In this document: positions 34,559-43,824 of the stretch, in pieces
Position numbering within the stretch: the stretch's first letter is position 1
Layout of the letters: each line of letters opens with the position of its first letter
Assembly: GCA_003167255.1 (NCBI GenBank)
Contig: PMTR01000056.1
Span: 1 to 55,836 of the forward strand
Direction: 5' to 3'
DNA: 55,836 nt
From: Bryobacterales bacterium
GTDB taxonomy: Bacteria; Acidobacteriota; Terriglobia; Bryobacterales; Bryobacteraceae
Position numbers and translations under genes: made by a program
The notes under the pieces: generated by a model
What the model was told of the DNA's origin: nothing
The model's input: only the letters and a program-made list of their open reading frames with translations
Database searches by the model: none

Positions 34559-34857
34559 AGGTCAACCCTGCGGCCCCTCGTCACCGGGCGGTTGAGATCC
34601 AGATCGGCGCCGACCAGAGGCGACCGGCGTAATGCATTGAGGATACCGCCCTTTTTCGACTGATCCCCCGAAATGGTAAGGCGGACAGTGGCGCGAATCC
34701 GCGCCGGATCTGGGCCGTTGCCGGCGAGCCGCCTTGCGAGCGACCGGACCAACTCGCGATCGGTGTCGAGCCCAAGAACCTCGAACCGGGCCATCCCTCG
34801 CTGGTTGAGGCGCTTCCGGTAGTTGTGCAGCGCTCGTTTTTGCGGCGTGGTGCTCAT
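34555..34857 (-). CDS. vapB: VapB-like antitoxin
   Basis: 100 residues from the ATG at 34857, chosen because GGAGG lies 7-8 bases upstream (an in-frame alternative 45 nt upstream has no ribosome site). The N-terminus TPQKRALHNYRKRLNQRGM and then ARFEVLGLDTDRELVRSLAR are typical of antitoxins paired with FitB/VapC toxins in acidobacteria and proteobacteria. It is expected to bind the operator upstream and to block VapC. Its ribosome site and start are duplicated at 40908-40937. Confidence 0.8.
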   Translation of the reverse strand: MSTTPQKRALHNYRKRLNQRGMARFEVLGLDTDRELVRSLARRLAGNGPDPARIRATVRLTISGDQSKKGGILNALRRSPLVGADLDLNRPVTRGRRVDL

Positions 34858-34880
34858 GGCGGATTCCTCCGTATATCCAG
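34851..34880. repeat. 30-bp repeat covering the vapB start and ribosome site
   Basis: Identical to 40908-40937 next to dnaJ. On the minus strand it contains GGAGGAATCCGCCATG, the Shine-Dalgarno and start codon of the antitoxin. Confidence 0.85.
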
Positions 34881-35011
34881 TAATATAACCAGATTGTAGC
34901 ATTGGAGCGCGGTAACCTGCGCCCAGGATCCCGGCACCAGCCCTCCGGCAACATACGTCGCGCCATTACTGGCGCGCGCCCGGTGGCGGCTGCGGTACTA
35001 TTTATGGACTC

Positions 35012-38000
35012 TTACTGTATGGCGACAGTGGCATCAGTCCGGGAAGACGCCCCGCCAATCGTAACAACCAGCGGGACGGCACTGCCGGTTGGAACATTGG
35101 CCGGGATGAGCACGTTGATCTGAACTTCCCCGGAATACACCAGGCCGACAAAAACCACGTTGGCGGCAGGTAACGGAACGCCTCCGAGACTAACACTCAC
35201 CGGCAGCACCGGACTTGGAAACGGTGGGCCCTTGGGTTGGATGCCGTCCGGCGGCGGGGCATTGACATAACCTTGCCCGGTCAGCCAGAACGCAACGTAG
35301 GTGCCCCGGGCCGCAGGGTTCGAACTGGAATTGAACGTTCCGTCCTGGTTGACCATCCACGCCTGACCCGGCCCGTAAGCCTGGGTAAAGATTCCAGGCG
35401 AGGCGTTCACTATAGGGACGGTTACGCTGCTGCTCATCACGCCGTTGACCTCGACCTGAATAGTGGTTTGCGTACCCCCTGCGCCGAAAGGCACCAATGC
35501 GTTGATCTGCCCGTCCTGGGCATAGGTCAGATAAGCGGCCGTTCCCCCGATTGAGACGCTGGCTCCCCCCAGTTGCGTGGTCATATTGGAAACGGCCCCG
35601 GTTGCCGGGCCGAGGCCGGCGCCTTTTATGGAAATGAACTCGTTGGGGGCAATCCCGCCCGTCTGAAGCGTAGCGGCATTGAACACGCTGGCGGCCGTGA
35701 ATGCCGGGCCGCCGGGTGTGATCTTAGCGACAAAGCCGTGGTAGCAGCAGGGGTTGTTGCCGACGGTCGTCTGGAATGCGCCGGGAGTGGTGATCAGATG
35801 CGGGCCGGCGTCATTGCCGGCCAGATAGATGTCGCCGGCCGCGTCGACTGCCAGCCCGGCTGGATTCGCGGTGTCGAGCCCGCCGGAACCGATGTACGTG
35901 GAGAATAGCAGGTTCGCGCCCGTGGGGTCGATCTTGGCGACGAGCACCTGCATGTCTCCGCCGTTTCCGGCCAACTGAACGGGATTGACCAATGGGAAAC
36001 CCGGGTTCGGTTGCCCGATGATATAGACGTTCCCGTTCCCATCCAACTGGATGGGGCCGGTAAAGAATAACGCGTCGCTTGCATCGCCCTTGCTGTCTCC
36101 GACAAAGGTGGACCACAGGATGGCGGTGCCGGTAGGATTCAGCTTGGTCACGTGGGCCGCCGCGCAGTTCTGCCCATTCGGACCGCAGACTGTCGAATAA
36201 GCGCCGGCCGTCACGGGAAAATCGTGAGAATTGGTATACCCGACGATATAGGCATTGCCGGCGCTATCGATGGTGATGCCGCTGATGTAGTCGCCTAAAT
36301 TCCCAGTTTTGCCGCCAAGGTAGGTGGCGTAGGTCAGCGATGCCCCACCGGCGGAAGTGACCGGATAGAACTTCGCAACGAAGCCGCGCCAGGCTTGCAG
36401 AGAGGTTGCCGGGTTGCCCAAAGGAGCACCGGTAGGCTGAACCACGCCGGCGGTCGTGGGCAGGGTGCTAGCCTGGGTCTCGCCGACTAGATAGAAATAG
36501 CCGTTGGCATCCACCGCGATCCCGGTGCCATACGTACCGCCGCCGCAGCCGATGACGCACTGGAAATTCGTATCGCCGAAGATAGTGGAATAGAGCAGTT
36601 GGGAGCCGGTGGGGTCGAACGCCGAGACGAAGGCGTATTGCGGCGACCCTCCGACAGTTCTGTTTCCTCCGATTACCGCGCCATTGGTGGTGGGAAAGCA
36701 GCCTTGGAACGTAGTGTATGGGTAGCAAGACTCCTGCTCGTTGCCGGCAATGTAGGCGCGGCCGGCGCTATCCACGGCAATGGCAGTGGCGTACGCGTAA
36801 GCGTAGCCGCCCAGAAATGTCGAGTAGACAAGGCTCGTCCCGGTGGCATTCAGCTTGGTCACAAATGCCGAAACGTTGGAGGAATTGCAGCCTGATGTGG
36901 GCTGCTGTCCGGTATTGTACGGGACCGTGTCGCAGATGGTCTGGTACGCCCCGGGGGTTATCGGGAAATTGGGCGAGTTTGTCTGACCGGTTACGTAAGC
37001 GTTGCCATTGGAGTCCACCGCGATGGCGTAGATGTAGTCATAACCGTTGCCGCCCAAGTAAGTGGAATAAACCAGCGAACTGCCATCGGGGCTGAATTTG
37101 GTTACAAACGCCGAAGGCCATTGCCCAGGGGGGACGGGGCTGCCTGCCGGCCCCTTTGCCGGAGAAGCGCTTTGATAAGGGCTCTTCATCGGGAAGTCGA
37201 TCGAGTATGTGTCGCCCGCCACATACACGCTTCCCGCGCTGTCCACCGCGAGGCCCTGCGACGTACCCACCGCACTTATACCGGGTCCGAGCGTCCAGCC
37301 GATGTGATCGGTGCTGCTTCCGGCAAGATAACTGGCATAGCGCAGCACCGGATCGATGATCAGCGCCCTGGAATGGTCGTAGCTGCCAAGCCGGAAGCGT
37401 ACCTGATTCCCGGCCACGGAGAACCACCCTTCGACGCTCGTCTTCCTGTCTCCATCCAGTTGGTACAGCACCGGTTTCTTGAAGCTGGCCGGACCGTTGG
37501 GCGCGCTCAGAGCTAAATTGCCCTCAGCGTCGACGCGGGCGCGAGCGCCGTCGATCCGCCAGGCGATGCGGCTGGGGTCGGCGCCGGGGGCGACGACAAA
37601 GTCGTACTCCAACTGGCGCTGATTCCCGTAGAAGACCAGATCCACGCCGGGGTAGATCTGGGGATACTCGACCTTGCCATAGGTCGGGATGCCGGAGCGC
37701 CAGTTCTTCGGGTCGTTGCCGATGAAGTAGCTCACCACGCCGGGCTGTTGGGCCAGTCCTACTGCGTTGGCCTTGGGATTTGCCCCGATCAGGCTCATGC
37801 GCAGGGTGTCGGCGGAGGCTTGGGGTGTTTGCCCCGTCGCCGCGGCCGATGCCTTCTGTTGCCGCTCCAGGTTCAGGACCACCTTGCCCGGAGTCAGGAA
37901 GAGCGCGTAGCCGGAACCGCGCGTGAGAAACTGAACCGTGGAGGCCACCTGCCCCTGGTTCGGCTCGAAACTCAATGGCACGCTCATGAGCTTCGCTTCG

Positions 38001-38221
38001 GGGCGGTTCGTGGACAGTGGGAGAGAGCGCGGGTTTTCCGCCGGAAAGACGGGCGCTCCGGGACTGGCCTGCCGGGAAGCCGCCGGCGCCGCCCGCGGCT
38101 TGTCATCTGGCCAGGAGGTGCGCGGCCAGCCAAGATTAAAGGAAATCGAAATTATCGCGAGCGCCGTTACAGCCCGAAGCGCACGCGCCCACAATGCAAC
38201 CGAAGACCGTTCGCTTGTCAT
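35012..38221 (-). CDS. SBBP-repeat exported protein with Solibacter-type C-terminal domain
   Basis: 1,069 residues. The signal sequence (about 1-35) precedes an N-terminal domain seen in SBBP proteins (SLSFEPNQGQVASTVQFLTR, about 80-285). Then about ten beta-propeller (SBBP) repeats of about 50-70 residues run to about 830, each like SLVYSTYLGGNGYDYIYAIA followed by VDSNGNAYVTGQTNS. The last about 220 residues (FTAASVFNAATLQTGGIAPN, FISIKGAGLGP and VPFGAGGTQTTIQVEV) match the TIGR03437-type domain first described from Solibacter usitatus. It is surface-exposed or secreted, probably adhesive or glycan-binding; that function is inferred. It is monocistronic. The C-terminal domain is the strongest taxonomic clue in the window. 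Confidence 0.9.
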   Translation of the reverse strand: MTSERSSVALWARALRAVTALAIISISFNLGWPRTSWPDDKPRAAPAASRQASPGAPVFPAENPRSLPLSTNRPEAKLMSVPLSFEPNQGQVASTVQFLTRGSGYALFLTPGKVVLNLERQQKASAAATGQTPQASADTLRMSLIGANPKANAVGLAQQPGVVSYFIGNDPKNWRSGIPTYGKVEYPQIYPGVDLVFYGNQRQLEYDFVVAPGADPSRIAWRIDGARARVDAEGNLALSAPNGPASFKKPVLYQLDGDRKTSVEGWFSVAGNQVRFRLGSYDHSRALIIDPVLRYASYLAGSSTDHIGWTLGPGISAVGTSQGLAVDSAGSVYVAGDTYSIDFPMKSPYQSASPAKGPAGSPVPPGQWPSAFVTKFSPDGSSLVYSTYLGGNGYDYIYAIAVDSNGNAYVTGQTNSPNFPITPGAYQTICDTVPYNTGQQPTSGCNSSNVSAFVTKLNATGTSLVYSTFLGGYAYAYATAIAVDSAGRAYIAGNEQESCYPYTTFQGCFPTTNGAVIGGNRTVGGSPQYAFVSAFDPTGSQLLYSTIFGDTNFQCVIGCGGGTYGTGIAVDANGYFYLVGETQASTLPTTAGVVQPTGAPLGNPATSLQAWRGFVAKFYPVTSAGGASLTYATYLGGKTGNLGDYISGITIDSAGNAYIVGYTNSHDFPVTAGAYSTVCGPNGQNCAAAHVTKLNPTGTAILWSTFVGDSKGDASDALFFTGPIQLDGNGNVYIIGQPNPGFPLVNPVQLAGNGGDMQVLVAKIDPTGANLLFSTYIGSGGLDTANPAGLAVDAAGDIYLAGNDAGPHLITTPGAFQTTVGNNPCCYHGFVAKITPGGPAFTAASVFNAATLQTGGIAPNEFISIKGAGLGPATGAVSNMTTQLGGASVSIGGTAAYLTYAQDGQINALVPFGAGGTQTTIQVEVNGVMSSSVTVPIVNASPGIFTQAYGPGQAWMVNQDGTFNSSSNPAARGTYVAFWLTGQGYVNAPPPDGIQPKGPPFPSPVLPVSVSLGGVPLPAANVVFVGLVYSGEVQINVLIPANVPTGSAVPLVVTIGGASSRTDATVAIQ

Positions 38222-38651
38222 ACTCGTTGTCCCTCTCTGTCCTTCCGGACTTCATTAGCCAGGATTACCGTCTTGGCTTCCCGGCCACCTTCAAGCATAA
38301 CTCCAACCGGCTAATCGGGACTGTTTCTCTTATTTCTTTCCATCGCGAGCGGCTCCAGTGGCCCACGAAACGGGCGGGCTCCGGCTCCTCTGGGAGCGCA
38401 AGAACTTGGAAGTACCTGGTTTTATTGGATTTGTCAGACGCCTCTCCTCCTTCGCCCAATTTGCTTCCCTGCGCCGCACACCATCCGGCTGACGCCGGCA
38501 GGGCCTCCTTCCGCCGCAACGATGCTCCCAAACAACCGCCGCGTCAAATGACTCTCGGCCAGCATCAGCCAATAGTACCGGCTGGTCCGCGACCAGTTGT
38601 CGATTTTCTTCGGCAAGGGTTACCGGTAGCTGTCCTTGCGGCTCATTGGGT
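38222..38651. other. 430-bp intergenic region, no clear gene
   Basis: It separates the SBBP gene (promoter expected in 38222-38300) from the hybrid kinase. A minus-strand frame at 38434-38616 encodes about 60 residues (SRTSRYYWLMLAESHLTRRL in its middle) from a TTG with no ribosome site. It could be a decayed gene fragment but matches no family I know. No terminator with a T-run was found. Confidence 0.5.
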
Positions 38652-40859
38652 TCACGAAGGGCTGCCCGGTGCCACGAGCACGTCCCGGACTTTGGCGGCC
38701 AACTGGTCGGGACTGAACGGCTTCTGGATGAACTCCGTTCCCTTGTCCAGAACCCGGTGATGCATAATGGCGTCGTCGGTATAGCCCGACATGAACAGCA
38801 CCTTGATCCCCGGCCGGCATTCCTCCAGCCGGTCGGCCAGTTCCCGGCCGCTCATGTTCGGCATCACCACGTCGGTTAAGACAAGGTCGATGCGCTCCTC
38901 GCCACGCGCGCAGAACAGCACCGCCTCCGCGCCGCTCCCCGCTTGTATTACCCGGTAGCCGTGTGCGGCCAGCGCCGCCGCAGCGTAAGTGCGAACGTCG
39001 GCCTGGTCTTCAACGACTAGCACGGTCTCATGCCCGGGCAACAGGCGGGCGGCTCCTGGCTGCCTGGCATCCACGCCCGTATCCTCCACCTTGGGCAGAT
39101 AGATCTTGAAGCTTGTTCCCTGGCCCGGTTCGCTGTAGACCTCGATGTGGCCGCCGCTTTGCTCAACTATGCCCTGCACCATCGACAGCCCAAGCCCGGT
39201 CCCTTGGCCCACTTCTTTCGTAGTAAAGAACGGTTCGAAGATGTGGCGGCGCGTCGCCTCGTTCATGCCCGCTCCGGTGTCGGTAACCGCCAGCATGACG
39301 TAGTGGCCCGCGCGCGAGCCTGGATGCGCCGATGCCTGGCTCTCACCCCACTCCACAGAAGCCGTCTCGATCCCGAGCGTACCGCCGTGAGGCATCGCGT
39401 GCCGGGAGTTCACGGCCAGGTTCATCACCACCTGCTCCAATTGGCTCTGGTCGGCGCAGATCGTGGAGGCCTCTGCATGCAACTCGACGCGCAACTCCAC
39501 GTCTTCCCCCAGCAACCGCGCCAGCATCGGGCGCATCTCGCCCACCACACGGTTCAAGTCGAGCACACGCGGCTTCAGCACCTGTTTGCGGCTGAAAGCC
39601 AGCAGTTGCTGGGTCAGGCCGGCGGCGCGCTCCCCGGCTTGGCAAATCTCTTCCACGTAGTCCCTGATTGGATCGCCCGCGTTCAAATTGCCCAGGAGCA
39701 TTCGGCTGTAACCGTTGATCACCGTCAGCAGGTTGTTGAAGTCGTGCGCCACGCCACCCGCCAGGCGCCCGATAGACTCCATCTTTTGTGCCTGGTGTAA
39801 CTGCGCCTGTAAGTTTGCTTTTTCCTCCTCCGCCCGCTGGCGGTCGGTGATGTCGCGGGCGATGCCGACGAGCGCGACCCTCTGCCCGACTTCGTCGTAC
39901 ACCACAGAAGTGGCCAGCGAGATGGTGAAGTGCCGCCCGCCCTGGGTCCGGTTCCATAGCTCCCCGGACCAACCGCCTGCCATGGTGGCCGGGAGAATCT
40001 CGTCGTAAACTCCCCGGGAATTGTGTTCTGAACGAAGGATGCCGATGTGCTGCCCGATCAGTTCGTCTTTCTTATACCCGTAGGTCCGAAGAAACTCGTC
40101 ATTGACGAACAAGATGCGGTTCTCTGTGTCGGTGATGCTGATGCACTCGCCCGCGCTTTGCAGCGCGTGCGCCAACATGCGGTGACGTTCTTCACTCTCG
40201 CGGAGAGCAGAGACATGGCCCCGTTGGGCCTCCACGGAGGCTTGCAGGGCGGCATTGGCGGCGGCCAACTCCCGCGCAGTCACGCGGACCCTGCGAATGC
40301 TCTTGTGCAGATTGCTGGCCAGCAGCCCGCCCGTCAGGCCGCCGATGCAGAAAATACACTCCACAGCGAGGATGACGGTGTTCGTTGTGGGGGTGCGAGG
40401 CATCTGCCCGCCTTGGGCGACGAAGCGCATCTCTTTCAGACCTACGGCGGCGATAATCGCCAAGACCGACACGGCGAAGGCGCTGTACAAGACCGGCCGG
40501 AAGAGGAGAGCCGCTATCATCAGCAGGCAAGCAAGAAGGAGGAAGTATATGGTGCGGAAGCCATCGCGAGCGGACCACGCCATTGCCGCGGCGAAGCACA
40601 ACATCGCGACGAACCCGATTGCGGCCGCCCATTCCACGGCTCCAAGGTGGTTAATCACAAGAGCGGCGCACAGCGCTCCGATCATGCTCCAAAGCGTGGC
40701 CCGGCCCAGAGAGCTTTCGAAACGGCTACTGGTTGAGATGGCTGCGACAATCACAGCCAGGAAGATGACCCGTATGGTTCGGGAAAGAGTTTGCCTCTCG
40801 AGTCCCGCAGGCTCCACCGGCGCCAGCCACTCCGGCAGGCCTAACGGCCTTATGCTCAT
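38652..40859 (-). CDS. Membrane PAS hybrid histidine kinase
   Basis: 735 residues from ATG 40859 (a TTG 39 nt upstream is possible). It has four to six N-terminal membrane helices (about 20-165), a short coiled coil, a PAS domain (about 225-335, SAGECISITDTENRILFVND, with PAC region LVGIARDITDRQRAEEE), and HisKA with His372 in GGVAHDFNNLLTVING. The HATPase (DTGAGMNE, FFTTKEVGQGTGLGLSMVQG) is followed by a C-terminal receiver (VLVVEDQADVR, DLVLTDVVMPNMSG, with KPFS). Phosphate would pass within the protein and on to an unlinked regulator. No response regulator is adjacent. The signal is unknown; PAS kinases of this shape often sense redox or small molecules. Confidence 0.93.
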   Translation of the reverse strand: MSIRPLGLPEWLAPVEPAGLERQTLSRTIRVIFLAVIVAAISTSSRFESSLGRATLWSMIGALCAALVINHLGAVEWAAAIGFVAMLCFAAAMAWSARDGFRTIYFLLLACLLMIAALLFRPVLYSAFAVSVLAIIAAVGLKEMRFVAQGGQMPRTPTTNTVILAVECIFCIGGLTGGLLASNLHKSIRRVRVTARELAAANAALQASVEAQRGHVSALRESEERHRMLAHALQSAGECISITDTENRILFVNDEFLRTYGYKKDELIGQHIGILRSEHNSRGVYDEILPATMAGGWSGELWNRTQGGRHFTISLATSVVYDEVGQRVALVGIARDITDRQRAEEEKANLQAQLHQAQKMESIGRLAGGVAHDFNNLLTVINGYSRMLLGNLNAGDPIRDYVEEICQAGERAAGLTQQLLAFSRKQVLKPRVLDLNRVVGEMRPMLARLLGEDVELRVELHAEASTICADQSQLEQVVMNLAVNSRHAMPHGGTLGIETASVEWGESQASAHPGSRAGHYVMLAVTDTGAGMNEATRRHIFEPFFTTKEVGQGTGLGLSMVQGIVEQSGGHIEVYSEPGQGTSFKIYLPKVEDTGVDARQPGAARLLPGHETVLVVEDQADVRTYAAAALAAHGYRVIQAGSGAEAVLFCARGEERIDLVLTDVVMPNMSGRELADRLEECRPGIKVLFMSGYTDDAIMHHRVLDKGTEFIQKPFSPDQLAAKVRDVLVAPGSPS

Positions 40860-40907
40860 TATCTTAGGATATCTTAGTCCAAAACAACCTGGTACCAAAC
40901 AAGGGGC

Positions 40908-40937
40908 TGCTCATGGCGGATTCCTCCGTATATCCAG
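40908..40937. repeat. 30-bp relic of a vapB start region
   Basis: Exact copy of 34851-34880, which holds the Shine-Dalgarno and start codon of vapB. Here it precedes no antitoxin frame: the DNA runs at once into the 3' end of dnaJ (stop at 40943). It looks like a scar of a deleted toxin-antitoxin module or a short conversion tract. Confidence 0.8.
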
Positions 40938-40942
40938 CCACC

Positions 40943-42076
40943 TCACATGAAGTAGTCTTTGACCTTGTCGAAGAGCCCTTTTTCGGCGGGCGCGTTGTCC
41001 ACCGGCAGCGTATCGCGCAACTGCTCCATCAGTTTCTTCTGGTCGCGCGTCAGCCGCGTGGGAATCTGCACCTCGACATGCACGTAGAGGTCGCCTCGCC
41101 CGCTGCCGTTCACCACCGGCACACCCTTGTGCCGTACCCGGAACTGAGCGCCGCTCTGCGTGCCTTCGGGGATCTTGAGCTTGTGCGGCTGATCGAGCGT
41201 GGGCACATCGATTTCCGCGCCCAGCGCCGCCTGCGCCAGGTTGATGGGAATGGTGCAGTGCAGGTCCTGTTCGTGGCGCTCGAAGAAGGCGTGCTCTTTG
41301 ACCTTGAGGAAGACGTAGAGATCGCCCGGCGGTCCCCCGTTCGAGCCGGGCTGGCCTTCCGTCGCCAGCCGTATGCGGGTATTGTTATCGACTCCCGCCG
41401 GAACCGTAACCTTGAGTTTGCGCTGGATCTGCCGGAAGCCGTTGCCGCGGCACTGGCCGCAAGGGTTGCGAATGACCCGGCCCGACCCGCCGCACGTGCT
41501 GCAAGTGCGCCGGATGGAGAGGAAACTTTGTTGATACAGAACCTCACCGCGGCCGTGGCATGTGGGGCACTGGGTTGGTCCGCTGCCGGGCTCCGATCCC
41601 GCGCCGGCGCACCGGTCGCAGCGGTCCATGCGCGCCACCTGGATGTCGGCGTTCATCCCGAACACCGCCTCTTCGAACGTCAGTTCCAGGTCGTAGCGCA
41701 CATCCTCGCCGCGTTGGGCACGGTTGTGCCGCCGGCCGCCGCCTCCTCCGCCGAACAGATCGCCGAGGTCGAAGAAGTTCCCCAGGATATCGCTGAAATC
41801 GGTAAAAGCCTCGGGGTTGAAACCCGCCGCGCCGGCCGCGCCTTGCAGACCGGCGTGGCCATACCGGTCGTAGGCGGCGCGCTTCTGAGCATCGCTCAGA
41901 ACGCTGTAAGCTTCCGACGCCTCCTTAAAATTCTCCTCGGCGTGGGGGTCGTCCGGATTGCGGTCGGGATGGAACTTGAGCGCGAGCTTGCGGTATGCGC
42001 CCTTGATCTCCGGATCGCGGGCGTCCTTGCCGACACCCAGTATTTCGTAATAGTCTCGTTTTGACACGGGATTCAA
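40943..42076 (-). CDS. dnaJ: Chaperone DnaJ
   Basis: 377 residues, full-length type I DnaJ. J domain (about 6-70) with the catalytic HPD at His36-Pro37-Asp38, a Gly/Phe-rich linker with GGGGGGR, the zinc region with four CxxCxGxG motifs ([32 protein letters not shown], about 150-210), and the C-terminal client-binding domains. It stimulates the DnaK ATPase. It is last in hrcA-grpE-dnaJ, four bases after grpE. DnaK itself is not in the window. Confidence 0.96.
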   Translation of the reverse strand: MNPVSKRDYYEILGVGKDARDPEIKGAYRKLALKFHPDRNPDDPHAEENFKEASEAYSVLSDAQKRAAYDRYGHAGLQGAAGAAGFNPEAFTDFSDILGNFFDLGDLFGGGGGGRRHNRAQRGEDVRYDLELTFEEAVFGMNADIQVARMDRCDRCAGAGSEPGSGPTQCPTCHGRGEVLYQQSFLSIRRTCSTCGGSGRVIRNPCGQCRGNGFRQIQRKLKVTVPAGVDNNTRIRLATEGQPGSNGGPPGDLYVFLKVKEHAFFERHEQDLHCTIPINLAQAALGAEIDVPTLDQPHKLKIPEGTQSGAQFRVRHKGVPVVNGSGRGDLYVHVEVQIPTRLTRDQKKLMEQLRDTLPVDNAPAEKGLFDKVKDYFM

Positions 42077-42080
42077 TGCG

Positions 42081-42620
42081 TTATGGTTTCACTGCCACCC
42101 GCACCATGGCGGGCCTTAGAAGCTTGCCTTTGAAATTATAGCCTCTCTGAAACTCTCCCAGAATGGACTGGTCCTTTGCCTCATCGGTCTCCACGCGCTC
42201 CACCGCCTGGTGCAGGTTTGGATCGAACTGGCGGCCGGCCGCCTGGATCGGCTCCAGCCCTATCTTTTTGAGGGTTTCAAACAGACGCTGATAGATCAAC
42301 TCGACGCCCTTGGCATAGTCGCGGTCGGCCGTTTCCACCTTGAGCGCGCGCTCGCAGTCGTCTAGCACCGGCAGGATGTCCCGCACCAGTTCCATGCCCG
42401 CGTATTGCAGGAAATCGGACCGTTCCCGCTCGGCGCGGCGGCGCGCGTTATCGAACTCGGCGCGCGCGCGCAGCAGCCGGTCGTGCAGATCGGCCTTCTC
42501 CGCAGCCAGTTGATCGCGCTGGGCGGTCACCGCCGCCAATTGCCCGTCCAGGGTTTCGGCCGGGACGTTGTCTTCGGGAGACACGTCGGAAAGTTTCTGA
42601 TTGGGCTTCTGGGTGTCCAC
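42081..42620 (-). CDS. grpE: Nucleotide exchange factor GrpE
   Basis: 179 residues. The N-terminal coiled coil (about 25-75, [20 protein letters not shown]) is followed by the four-helix region [20 protein letters not shown] and the beta domain with [14 protein letters not shown] and [18 protein letters not shown], the family signature. It promotes ADP release from DnaK. It lies between hrcA (15 nt upstream) and dnaJ (4 nt downstream). Confidence 0.96.
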   Translation of the reverse strand: MDTQKPNQKLSDVSPEDNVPAETLDGQLAAVTAQRDQLAAEKADLHDRLLRARAEFDNARRRAERERSDFLQYAGMELVRDILPVLDDCERALKVETADRDYAKGVELIYQRLFETLKKIGLEPIQAAGRQFDPNLHQAVERVETDEAKDQSILGEFQRGYNFKGKLLRPAMVRVAVKP

Positions 42621-42635
42621 TGTTACCAGCTTATC

Positions 42636-43673
42636 CTAGAACTGCGCGCTCTCCAGCGCCCGGCTGGTTTCCAGCACCGCCGCCATCACCTGCTGGTAGT
42701 GCATGCGCATCGGCCCCAGCACCGCGACTTTAGCCGGCAGGCCGCTGGCCATGCGCACGCTCATGCCGATCAGCGCCAGGTCCTTCATGGCCGGATGAAT
42801 GGCTTCGAGGCCGACGTGCACTTCCAACTCGCCGGGCGGCTGCTCCAGGAAGCGGTCCAGCAGCTCGATCACGCGCTTCTTCTCTTCCAGCGCGCGCAGC
42901 AGCCCCCGCATTTTTTCGCGCGTCAAGTGCAGGTCCAGCCCGAGAAGGTTGGAGGCCCCTTCCATGTGGACTTCGGGCGCCGTGTCCACTTCCAGCAGGC
43001 CCTTGCGGCACAGCACCTGGAGCTGGCGCGTCACCGCGTCGCAGGCGGCCCGTTCTTCCAGCATGCGGCTCAGCAGCTCGCGCCGTGCCGCCCCCAACTG
43101 CCACCCGCTGAAGTTGCGGTTGACGTAGTTGCGGATGGAGATCAGCTCGTCGGGCGAGGCCGGCTCTTCGAGCGCTACCACGCGGTTCCGCACCATGTGG
43201 TCGCGCGTGACCAGGATCATCAGGACGCGGCAATCGGCTAGCGGCACCAGCTCGATCTGATCGAGCTCTTGCGCCAGGGCGGGCAGCGCGGCGGCGATCC
43301 CCATGTTCCGGGTGAGTTCCGTCAGGATGTGGCTGGAGTGTTCCACGCGCGCGCCCACTGTGTCGAGCGCGCTGAACTCGCAGCGCAACCGGTCCGCTTC
43401 GCCCGCCGTCACGCGGGCTACCGTCAGCGAGCCCGCATAGAAGCGGAGGGCCTTTGCGGTTGGGACGCGGCCCGCCGAAGTGTGAGGCTGCGAGAGGTAG
43501 CCTTGATCGGCTAACTCCGCCATCACATTGCGGATGGAGGCCGGGCTGAGCGCCTGTCCGCGCCGCCGCGATAGCGTCTGCGATCCGACCGGCTCGCCCG
43601 TCTCGATGTACTCGCGCACGATGGCCCGCAGGATTTCGAAGTGCCGGGTTCGCGTGGTTGCGTCGCTTCTCAT
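42636..43673 (-). CDS. hrcA: Heat-inducible repressor HrcA
   Basis: 345 residues from ATG 43673 (normal HrcA length); in-frame starts at 43700 and 43706 are possible. The N-terminal winged helix (RHFEILRAIVREYIETGEP, SPASIRNVMAELADQGYLSQ, HTSAGRVPTAKALRFY) is the family signature, followed by the GAF-like dimer domain and the C-terminal region. HrcA binds CIRCE repeats and represses groE or dnaK operons, folding with GroEL help. No CIRCE element is seen in front of this gene, hsp20 or clpB, so its targets are outside the window. The frame upstream to 43877 is not part of the protein. Confidence 0.94.
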   Translation of the reverse strand: MRSDATTRTRHFEILRAIVREYIETGEPVGSQTLSRRRGQALSPASIRNVMAELADQGYLSQPHTSAGRVPTAKALRFYAGSLTVARVTAGEADRLRCEFSALDTVGARVEHSSHILTELTRNMGIAAALPALAQELDQIELVPLADCRVLMILVTRDHMVRNRVVALEEPASPDELISIRNYVNRNFSGWQLGAARRELLSRMLEERAACDAVTRQLQVLCRKGLLEVDTAPEVHMEGASNLLGLDLHLTREKMRGLLRALEEKKRVIELLDRFLEQPPGELEVHVGLEAIHPAMKDLALIGMSVRMASGLPAKVAVLGPMRMHYQQVMAAVLETSRALESAQF

Positions 43674-43779
43674 AGCGGCTATGGAGTAGAACTCCCCCAT
43701 CTTCATTCTATGCAGCAGAACGGCGGCGGTCAACGCGGACGACACGCGGACGCCACTTGCAGGTGCGAGTCGGCCCTCC

Positions 43780-43800
43780 GCTCCCTCACGGTCGCGGCTC
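43780..43800 (-). repeat. Dispersed 21-bp repeat, copy 2
   Basis: Same family as 8583-8603 (reverse orientation, one mismatch) and 45713-45733. It lies in the gap between hrcA and the tolC-like gene. Confidence 0.7.
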
Positions 43801-43824
43801 GGTGAGAGAGAGCGCGCAGGGGGA

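Noticed and set aside
38434-38616. Small gene between the SBBP protein and the kinase
   Set aside because: Starts with TTG without a ribosome site and matches no family I know; recorded only as intergenic content.
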